Assembly: GCA_016932965.1 (NCBI GenBank)
Contig: JAFGBW010000039.1
Coordinates: forward strand, 5,979-69,978
Length of the DNA stretch: 64,000 nucleotides
Source: Candidatus Auribacterota bacterium
GTDB taxonomy: Bacteria > Auribacterota > JAFGBW01
Direction: 5' to 3'
The notes under the pieces were generated by a model. It ran no database searches and was not told the DNA's origin. It worked only from the letters and a program-made list of their open reading frames with translations. The position numbers and the translations under genes were made by a program. Position 1 is the stretch's first letter, and every line of letters starts with the position of its first letter. Of this stretch, positions 27,778 to 34,322 are shown in pieces.

Positions 27778-28182
27778 TTAACGTTTGGAGAACTGGAAGC
27801 GTTTTCTGGCTCCGGCCTGACCGTATTTTTTTCTTTCCTTCATTCGCTGATCCCGGCTCAGCAAAGAAGCTGATTTCAAGGGAGTCCTCATTTTTTCATC
27901 GAATTTACATATGGCTCTTGAAATCCCAAGTCTCAAGGCTTCAGCTTGACCGGATTTTCCGCCACCGGAAAGAGTGACATTAAAATCAAAACGTTTTTCA
28001 GATTTGGAGATGGTCAAGGGAAAAGAAATGACTTTTTTGAGTGATAAGCTCGGAAAATAGGTCTCCAGGGAAACACCATTGATGTTGAATTTTCCTGAAC
28101 CAAGCGTCATCCTGACTCTTGCGCTAGCCTTTTTTCTTCGGCCGATGGTCACTACTTCGTTATTGGATTTAGACTCTCCCAC
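27778..28182 (-). CDS. rpsI: 30S ribosomal protein S9
   Basis: Small-subunit protein whose basic C-terminal tail contacts P-site tRNA. The 134 residues include ATIGRRKKASARVRM-like TIGRRKKASARVRMTLG at the start, GGGKSGQAEALRLGISRAI in the middle and the universal tail KKYGQAGARKRFQFSKR. It follows rplM by 25 bp, the normal bacterial order. Confidence 0.98.
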   Translation of the reverse strand: MGESKSNNEVVTIGRRKKASARVRMTLGSGKFNINGVSLETYFPSLSLKKVISFPLTISKSEKRFDFNVTLSGGGKSGQAEALRLGISRAICKFDEKMRTPLKSASLLSRDQRMKERKKYGQAGARKRFQFSKR

Positions 28183-28207
28183 GTTTTGCCTCCGCTATTG
28201 GTTTACT

Positions 28208-28636
28208 TTAATGTGTTGCCTTTTTTGGCTGCTGCGCCTGATGAGGATGCGCTTCCCCTTCATATGCCCGCAAACGGCTGAACATTCTTTTGCCGATTTT
28301 AGTCTTGGGCAACATCCTTTGTACCGCATGTTCCAGAATTCGTCCCGGGTGCTTTTCCAGCATTTGTTCGTATGTAACTTTTTTTAGACCCCCAATATAA
28401 CCAGAATGATGGTGGTACGTTTTCGTTTCCTTTTTATGACCGGTTATCCTGACCTTTTTGCAATTCAAGACAATCACGTGATCCCCTCCGTCAACATGCG
28501 GAGTATACTGAACCTTATTTTTTCCGATCAGAAGTCTTGCCACTTTGCAGGCAAGCCTCCCCATGACCTGGTCTGTCGCATCAAGGAAATGCCATTTCCG
28601 TATGATTTCTTCTTTTTTCAATTCATATGTTTTCAT
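28208..28636 (-). CDS. rplM: 50S ribosomal protein L13
   Basis: Early-assembly large-subunit protein. Typical segments are RKWHFLDATDQVMGRLACKVA, the GDHVIVLNCKKVRITGHK core and YHHSGYIGGLKK with RILEHAVQRMLPK; 142 residues is normal. It pairs with rpsI in the usual rplM-rpsI operon. The tyrA-like gene upstream is 181 bp away, leaving room for a separate promoter. Confidence 0.98.
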   Translation of the reverse strand: MKTYELKKEEIIRKWHFLDATDQVMGRLACKVARLLIGKNKVQYTPHVDGGDHVIVLNCKKVRITGHKKETKTYHHHSGYIGGLKKVTYEQMLEKHPGRILEHAVQRMLPKTKIGKRMFSRLRAYEGEAHPHQAQQPKKATH

Positions 28637-28817
28637 TGCATGATCTCCAAAAACAAAAAGAGGAAACCTTTTATCTTATCCTCGGTATCTAGTCAACAGG
28701 AAAATTCTGTATCTATTATCGTCGGAAAAAGGCTTCAGATTTCCGAATGATTTATCCATGGCGGATGAACAAGAGACGCTGGATTTCGCGCCCCGTTTTC
28801 AGGCCTTATCCAAGTTC

Positions 28818-29687
28818 TCAGGAGCTGGAAGAGTGTTTGAAATTTCTTCGTTCTTCTGAAACACGCGATAAAAAGCGCTGGATCGCCGCAGGATTTTTCC
28901 CGGAAAGCAATTGCCGGAAGACTCGGAACTGTTTTTCAAAAACAGCCGTGGTTTTGAGGATTTCCCGGCGGTTTTCCTGGAAAATGCCTGTCCATAGTTC
29001 GGCGGAGCTGGCCGCGATTCGCGTCATGTCTTTGAAAGAGCCTGCGGCGATATTCAGGAGATCCGGCAGCCGGTTTTTTTGTTTTAAAAGGGAGTCCATG
29101 AGAACAAAAGACACGACGTGCGGGAGATGTGAGATCCATGCGACGGAAGTGTCGTGTCCTTCAGGAGTCATGATGAAGACCTTGGCCCCGAGTTGTTTCC
29201 AGAATTTTTCAGCCCTTGGCAATGCCCAATCCGGGGTGTTTTTTTCCGGGGTCAGGATACACGGGGCCCCCCGATAAAGACCTGGTACAAAATTATTAAA
29301 ACCAAATTTTTCCGTTCCTGTCATAGGATGGCAACCCAGGAAACCCGCCTGCTTTCCCACAATGCGGCTGCATGCCGAAACCACGGGTTTTTTGACACTC
29401 CCCACGTCCATGACCAGTGACCGGGACGAGAGGAAAGGCAGGATTTTTTTTAACAGTTGAGGGATGAGACTGACCGGAGTGCACAGGATCACGATTTCCG
29501 CGTCTTTTACAGCCTTCTCAATGCAACGGGTGGCAACATGCGCCAGTTTCAACCGGATCAAATCGGGTATGACTTCCTCCCGTCTCACCAGGCCGCAGAC
29601 TTCTTTTGCCAGTTTATAACGGATGAGGGTGTGCCCCAGGGAGGCCCCCATGACGCCCATGCCGCATATCGTAACTTTATTGAACAT
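28818..29687 (-). CDS. tyrA: Prephenate dehydrogenase
   Basis: Oxidatively decarboxylates prephenate to 4-hydroxyphenylpyruvate in tyrosine synthesis, with NAD(P)+. I start it at the ATG at 29687 (MFNKVTICGMG), 289 aa; an upstream TTG-type extension of 11 residues is less likely. The Rossmann motif GMGVMGASLG is at the N-terminus, the LGCHPMTGTEKFGFNN segment carries the catalytic His region, and WISHLPHVVSFVL and AAGSFKDMTRIAASSAELW are family hallmarks of the helical C-terminal domain. No ACT or chorismate mutase domain is fused. Arogenate dehydrogenase is a possible alternative specificity. Confidence 0.92.
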   Translation of the reverse strand: MFNKVTICGMGVMGASLGHTLIRYKLAKEVCGLVRREEVIPDLIRLKLAHVATRCIEKAVKDAEIVILCTPVSLIPQLLKKILPFLSSRSLVMDVGSVKKPVVSACSRIVGKQAGFLGCHPMTGTEKFGFNNFVPGLYRGAPCILTPEKNTPDWALPRAEKFWKQLGAKVFIMTPEGHDTSVAWISHLPHVVSFVLMDSLLKQKNRLPDLLNIAAGSFKDMTRIAASSAELWTGIFQENRREILKTTAVFEKQFRVFRQLLSGKNPAAIQRFLSRVSEERRNFKHSSSS

Positions 29688-29813
29688 TTTGATTTTTTCT
29701 TTTAGATTTGATTTTTGCATGAAAAATGGTCAATTGGCGATAGAAATTTTTAACTTTTATTTTTTAGCATAATGTCTTAAATATGTCCGGAACAAAATAG
29801 ATAGGGAAGACGC

Positions 29814-30845
29814 ATGATCATAGGTTTGACAGGCCGTAACGGTTCAGGAAAAAGTACGGTGGCTGAATTTTTGATTCATCGGGGTTTTCAATATTATTCA
29901 TTATCGGATATCATCAGGGAAATCCTTTCAAAAGAAGGAAAGGAATTTTCCCGGGAGAATCTGATTGAAACCGGTAACAGTCTTCGTTCCACCATGGGGG
30001 CGGCCGTTCTTGCGGAGAAGACGGTTGAAAAACTGATGCCGGATCGAAATTATGTCATTGATTCCATCCGGAATCCGTCAGAAGTGGAGCGGCTGAGAAA
30101 GGTAAAAGGTTTTAAACTCATCAGGGTGGAAGCTCCCACCCGGGTACGGTTTGAACGCTGTAAATCACGCAACCGAGAGAAGGCGGATCAAGATCTGGAC
30201 TCTTTCAAAAAGCTCGAGAAGAAGGAGCTGAAAAGTCCTGATCCTGTTTCCCAGCAGCTGGAGAAGACCGGAAAAATGGCGGATTATATCCTGAGAAACA
30301 GCGGTTCGCTGGAGACTCTTCATGAGCAGGTAATCGAAATCTTGAAAGAGGTGACAAAAAAAATTTTCAGGCCGGGCTGGGACGAGTATTTCATGAATAT
30401 CGCGAGAGTGGTGGCCCAGCGTTCCAATTGTGTGAAAAGGCATGTGGCTGCGGTCATCGTTCGTGATAACCGGATCATATCTACGGGCTACAACGGCACT
30501 CCCAGAGGGATCAAAAACTGCAATGAGGGAGGATGTCCCCGGTGCAACAGTTTCGGGGTATCGGGGGAAAATCTGGGAGAATGCCTCTGTTCCCATGCGG
30601 AGGAAAATGCCATCACACAGGCAGCTTATCATGGGGTGTCCATCAGGGATGCAACATTATATACTACCTTTTCACCCTGTCTCATATGCACTAAAATGAT
30701 CATCAATTCCGGTATTCGGGAAGTGGTCTATGACTCCCGTTATTCCTTGAATGCCCTGGAGCTTCAGCTTTTGAAAGAAGCGGGGATATCCGTCAGAGCG
30801 CTCAGAGAGCATCGGGATTTCCCCGATCCGTCTGCCGGCAGATGA
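29814..30845 (+). CDS. P-loop kinase-like domain fused to dCMP deaminase
   Basis: A 343-residue fusion. Residues 1-180 form a P-loop nucleotide kinase-like domain resembling dephospho-CoA or nucleoside monophosphate kinases, with Walker A GRNGSGKST at 7-15 and DSIRNPSEVERLR near 83-95. Residues 185-343 are a deoxycytidylate deaminase with zinc ligands His261 (HAE) and Cys289/Cys292 (PCLIC) and extra cysteines at 236-259, as in the T4-like enzymes. The deaminase should convert dCMP to dUMP for thymidylate synthesis. The same architecture, in longer form, occurs in anti-phage dCTP/dCMP deaminases (AvcD/DcdV type), so a defence role cannot be excluded. The phosphohexomutase gene starts 3 bp downstream. 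Confidence 0.9.
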   Translation: MIIGLTGRNGSGKSTVAEFLIHRGFQYYSLSDIIREILSKEGKEFSRENLIETGNSLRSTMGAAVLAEKTVEKLMPDRNYVIDSIRNPSEVERLRKVKGFKLIRVEAPTRVRFERCKSRNREKADQDLDSFKKLEKKELKSPDPVSQQLEKTGKMADYILRNSGSLETLHEQVIEILKEVTKKIFRPGWDEYFMNIARVVAQRSNCVKRHVAAVIVRDNRIISTGYNGTPRGIKNCNEGGCPRCNSFGVSGENLGECLCSHAEENAITQAAYHGVSIRDATLYTTFSPCLICTKMIINSGIREVVYDSRYSLNALELQLLKEAGISVRALREHRDFPDPSAGR

Positions 30846-30848
30846 ACG

Positions 30849-32894
30849 ATGATGAATCCTGATTCTTTTGTTTCATTGATTGAAAAAGGGGAAATCTTCA
30901 TACAGGATGGTTTCCTGCAGGAATTTCTTTCGTTGACCAGGGAACATCAGGTCTTATTTTTAAGGGAATTGATTCGTATTTCGGAACGAGACATCATCCC
31001 GGGCAGTTTCAGGACCTACGATTTGAGGATTGAAGCAGCCCGTCTTCCCAATCATGTCGTTTTTTATCTGGGGTTAAAAGCAGGGCCGATATTTAGAGAG
31101 ATGACTCTGGGTCCGGACGGAAGATCGCTCATGATCGGAGTAGGCAGAGCGTTTGAAAAGGCCAGGCCTGGAAGTCATCGGATTCAACGCTGCTATATGA
31201 ACGCATTGGCCCTGACCGGAGCCCGGGTCGTGGACCTGGGGGTCACAACCACCCCGGATATTTATTTCGGACTCGCGTACCTGCTTCATCAGGGGCTCCA
31301 CGTGGCGGTCAACGTGTCGGCCAGCCATAATCCGAAAAAAGACACCGGACTGAAACATTGTATCCGGGACAGGGAAGGGTTCATTTACTCCATTTCCTCT
31401 GATCAGATGTCCCGGCTCAAAAATCATGTTCTGCCCGGGAAAAAAGAAAAAATACAGAGTGATGCCTTTCTTTTAGACACGGATTTTCATTCGCTGGAAG
31501 TTTTTTCCGTTGATCATCAGATGCTTCCTGATGAAAATACCCTGAGCCGGTTTCATCATGCTTTCATTGTCGCCTTCGGACTCCTGGGGAAAAAAGCCAT
31601 GAATGAAATGACCGTCCGTTATCAGGGTGATTTTTACCGGGTTCTTTCTTCACTGATTCCCCCGGAAAAACCGGATCAGTTGATCCCCGGATTGTTGAAA
31701 TGGTTTGAAAAGCCGTCCGGGGAAATTCGGAAATGGCTGGAGTTGTCTCCGGATGTTTCTTTTCCCGGTGCCTGCGGGGAGAAGCCGTTGAAGGACATGG
31801 TTGTGGTTTTAGATCACGGCAGGGGGACGGCTTTCAGAACCATGGAAATTTATTCTGTGCTGGGCGCCCATGTCATCTGCGTGGATGAGGAAAGGGGGTA
31901 TAATCCGTTGGAGTCGGGAAACCAGATGCACTGGAGAAAAGCGGTTCTGAAAGCTGCCGGAGATTTTCCCGGCAGGGAAGTCATCGGCCTGGCCCATGAT
32001 GAAGATGGAGACCGTCTCGCGGTCATGCGTTCTGACGGGATCAACGTGGAAGGAGACCGGCTGCTCGTCATTTCCTGCAGGCAGATGGAACCCTCGGAAA
32101 AAAAACCGATTGTGATCACAGAAGTCAAATCGAGACCCGAGACAAGGAAGGCCCTGGAGGATTCCGGCGTCGTTCCTGTGATTGCACCGACAGGGTTCGC
32201 CTTCATCAAAGAGACGGCCATTATACTGGAGAAGAAATTCAGGGAATTCCATGCCTGTTCGGAAAGCCCGGCGATCCTGAGACTTCACGGAAAGGAAATC
32301 AACCTGACAACAAACCTGCCTGTGCAGATGTGGGCGGAACTCAGCGGGCATTTCGGATTGAGCCAGGGATTGTCCTGGTTTTTTGATGATGCAACCCTCA
32401 TGGCTGTGGATCTGCTTTTGGGTCTTGAAAAAAAAATTCAATCCGGAACCAGGCCCGGACGGGCGCTCATTTCTCTGGATGAAAGTTTTCCAAGGCATCC
32501 GAGTTCAGGTGAATTGAATATATTTCTCCGGACAACAGATCCGGAGTATGTTCCGACTTCCGAAGAAAAAGAGGCGTTTGTAGCCTTGTTTGCAGAACTT
32601 TTTTCCGCTGATCCGGCAGTGGATCATCTTGATCGTACGGATGGGGTTCAGATTTTTTTTAAAGACAGTCAGGGGGAATACGGCGGATGGATTCTGATTA
32701 GAAAATCCAACAATGAGGACAAGCTGGTTGTGGTGTCGTCAGCCCCCACAAAAGAACAACTGCATCATGTGGAACAATGCTTTCTGGAAAAAGCGCGTGC
32801 TCTTTCTCTTTCTCCTATTTCCGGGCTTGTGCTGACCCAAGAAGAAGAACAGGGAACAACCCGGAAAGCGGAACCGTATTTTTTGAATCGCTAA
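30849..32894 (+). CDS. Phosphohexomutase superfamily protein (PMM/PGM-like, enlarged)
   Basis: A 681-residue member of the phosphomannomutase/phosphoglucomutase superfamily, longer than the usual 450-550. The phosphoserine loop is SASHNP (Ser159), the metal loop DEDGDR at 384-389, the sugar-binding loop AELSGHFG near 497-503, and the phosphate-binding loop near the C-terminus reads RKSNNEDK instead of RPSNTEP. About 70 residues precede the first domain, and a helical insert of roughly 120 residues (about 190-310) separates domains I and II. It probably interconverts hexose 1- and 6-phosphates, but the altered loops leave the substrate open. It follows the deaminase gene by 3 bp. Confidence 0.82.
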   Translation: MMNPDSFVSLIEKGEIFIQDGFLQEFLSLTREHQVLFLRELIRISERDIIPGSFRTYDLRIEAARLPNHVVFYLGLKAGPIFREMTLGPDGRSLMIGVGRAFEKARPGSHRIQRCYMNALALTGARVVDLGVTTTPDIYFGLAYLLHQGLHVAVNVSASHNPKKDTGLKHCIRDREGFIYSISSDQMSRLKNHVLPGKKEKIQSDAFLLDTDFHSLEVFSVDHQMLPDENTLSRFHHAFIVAFGLLGKKAMNEMTVRYQGDFYRVLSSLIPPEKPDQLIPGLLKWFEKPSGEIRKWLELSPDVSFPGACGEKPLKDMVVVLDHGRGTAFRTMEIYSVLGAHVICVDEERGYNPLESGNQMHWRKAVLKAAGDFPGREVIGLAHDEDGDRLAVMRSDGINVEGDRLLVISCRQMEPSEKKPIVITEVKSRPETRKALEDSGVVPVIAPTGFAFIKETAIILEKKFREFHACSESPAILRLHGKEINLTTNLPVQMWAELSGHFGLSQGLSWFFDDATLMAVDLLLGLEKKIQSGTRPGRALISLDESFPRHPSSGELNIFLRTTDPEYVPTSEEKEAFVALFAELFSADPAVDHLDRTDGVQIFFKDSQGEYGGWILIRKSNNEDKLVVVSSAPTKEQLHHVEQCFLEKARALSLSPISGLVLTQEEEQGTTRKAEPYFLNR

Positions 32895-32927
32895 TCTTCG
32901 GTCACCACAGGTTTTGGACTCTTAAAG

Positions 32928-32983
32928 TTTGACAGATACGGAAGCATCTTAAAAATAATTATCACCACGAAGAACACGAGGGG
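32928..32983 (+). repeat. CACCACG dispersed repeat, copy B
   Basis: TTTGACAGATAC at 32928 and CACCACGAAGAACACGA at 32963, the same two blocks and 35-bp offset as copy A at 27618. The core at 32963-32979 is a perfect inverted repeat of 33078-33094. Confidence 0.75.
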
Positions 32984-33077
32984 TAAAAAGAGTTATGAGT
33001 GTTGAGTTTTTTTAAGTTTTGAGTTTAAATAAAATTATATTAGTAAACTCATTACTAAAAATTTTTTCAAATGTACT

Positions 33078-33094
33078 TCGTGTTCTTCGTGGTG
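33078..33094 (-). repeat. Inverted partner of repeat copy B
   Basis: TCGTGTTCTTCGTGGTG is the exact reverse complement of 32963-32979. The pair brackets about 98 bp of AT-rich DNA and could form a long stem or mark a small non-coding mobile unit. Confidence 0.75.
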
Positions 33095-33213
33095 AAATAA
33101 AAATATTTAAATATAAAATAAATATGAATGTTATACCATATTCAGTGGCTCATATAAAGAGGCTATGAGCTGATAATAATTATAAGCTACATAAAAATAA
33201 TTAAAGAAATTGT

Positions 33214-33242
33214 TTGACAGAGGAACTATCATATAATATAAT
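33214..33242 (+). promoter_or_regulatory. Perfect consensus sigma70 promoter
   Basis: TTGACA at 33214-33219, a 17-bp spacer and TATAAT at 33237-33242. This matches consensus at all 12 positions, with transcription expected from about 33249 into the HTH gene at 33297. Confidence 0.85.
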
Positions 33243-33296
33243 CTATTTCTAACATAATGAAATGAGTTTTTTGCAATAAGAGATTTGGAGGAAACA

Positions 33297-34046
33297 ATGA
33301 CAAGGATCATGACAATTGGCAGTCGGGCAATCCGTGAAAGGGGACAATATTTTCATAATGATGAAAATGAATTATCCAGGCCGGTCGCGCAATCAGCAGG
33401 CTCTCAACAAGACTCAGTGACAGGCGGCGGTGAGTCCATTGCTGAAAAAAAATCGTTTAGTCATCAGGAATTGATGGCCAAACAGGCTGAAGTAAGAAAA
33501 GAACTCATTAAGACCATGTTCAGGAAATATCAGGAATACCGGACCCTGCAGAAAGTGGCTTCTGATTATGGGTACACCCGTGAGCGTATCCGTCAGTATT
33601 TTGCCATAGGAAATAAACTGGGGATCATTGATTACAAGCCTTTCAACCGGCAGAACTTTCAGAGAATAAAAAATGAACTGACCAAGGATCGCCTGATCAA
33701 ATATTTGAATGAAATGGGGACAATCCGCCGTATTTCCGAGGAATTGAATGTGGCAGTCAGTCATGTGAATCGCCTGATCAAATTATATAAATTGAATCTG
33801 TCCCAATTCAGGAGGAATTACCTCAAAACCGAAATATGCAAACAGTATTACACCATGGTGGAACAGCTGGGAGGCAAGCACCCATCCACTTACGATCTCT
33901 TGCTCATTAAAAACGGCCGGAATCTCTGGGCAAAAATTTCAAGGAATTGGGGAACCGTAAAAAAATTCCGGGAAGAGCAGCATATCCAGCTGGCAAGAAA
34001 ATCAAGAAGAAGAAGAAAGAACAAGAATCTTCCTCCGGCTCAATGA
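33297..34046 (+). CDS. Basic multi-HTH DNA-binding protein
   Basis: A 249-residue protein I cannot assign to a named family. I start it at the ATG at 33297, which has GGAGG 5 bp upstream. The first 55 residues look disordered. Three helix-turn-helix-like stretches follow: about 78-105 (TLQKVASDYGYTRERIRQYF, similar to sigma70 region 4), about 132-162 (GTIRRISEELNVAVSHVNRL) and a weaker one near 195-225. The tail at 234-245 is strongly basic (SRRRRKNK). It is most likely a DNA- or RNA-binding regulator. It has its own perfect promoter and a strong terminator, and stands directly before the glucan kinase/phosphatase genes, which it might control (inference). Confidence 0.75.
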   Translation: MTRIMTIGSRAIRERGQYFHNDENELSRPVAQSAGSQQDSVTGGGESIAEKKSFSHQELMAKQAEVRKELIKTMFRKYQEYRTLQKVASDYGYTRERIRQYFAIGNKLGIIDYKPFNRQNFQRIKNELTKDRLIKYLNEMGTIRRISEELNVAVSHVNRLIKLYKLNLSQFRRNYLKTEICKQYYTMVEQLGGKHPSTYDLLLIKNGRNLWAKISRNWGTVKKFREEQHIQLARKSRRRRKNKNLPPAQ

Positions 34047-34115
34047 GGTTATATTTTTCTCGAGATTTTTAAGTCTTGAGAGATAAATGATAATGAATTG
34101 AGAAATATTAAATTT

Positions 34116-34153
34116 GCCCTCTTTATCCCCTAGGTGATAAAGAGGGCTTTTTT
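34116..34153 (+). terminator. Strong intrinsic terminator after the HTH gene
   Basis: A perfect 12-bp stem (GCCCTCTTTATC at 34116-34127 with its complement at 34136-34147), an 8-nt loop and a T-run directly after. It ends the HTH gene transcript 70 bp past the stop and insulates the glucan kinase gene. Confidence 0.92.
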
Positions 34154-34252
34154 ATGCCTGTCTGATTTTGATAATTCTTTTATTTTCATGAATAGACTGA
34201 AGCGGAATCGGTCTGTTTGGAAAAAGAGTGAATCTCCGAAATGATTGACCCC

Positions 34253-34281
34253 TTGACAAAGTAGATATTTACAAGTATTAT
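34253..34281 (+). promoter_or_regulatory. Near-consensus sigma70 promoter of the glucan kinase operon
   Basis: TTGACA at 34253-34258, a 17-bp spacer and TATTAT at 34276-34281 (one mismatch to TATAAT), 42 bp before the ATG at 34323. Confidence 0.75.
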
Positions 34282-34322
34282 TAATATGCTTATGTTTTGA
34301 ATCTATTGTCAGAGAAAATTAT

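Larger units (their letters stand above)
32895..33296. other. Repeat-rich intergenic region before the HTH gene
   Basis: About 400 AT-rich bases. It holds repeat copy B (32928-32983), an inverted copy of its core (33078-33094) and a perfect sigma70 promoter (33214-33242). No convincing coding region is present. Confidence 0.7.

Noticed and set aside
28747-29277. 176-codon open frame on the plus strand
   Set aside because: It is antisense to the tyrA-like gene, whose protein is clearly conserved; the plus-strand translation is Arg/Ser-rich with no recognisable motif.
32963-33094. Inverted repeat as insertion-sequence ends
   Set aside because: Only about 98 bp lie between the arms and there is no transposase or target duplication, so it is listed as a small repeat instead.
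33214-33237. TTGACA with the first TATAAT at 12-bp spacing
   Set aside because: The spacing is too short; the overlapping second TATAAT at 33237 gives the correct 17 bp.
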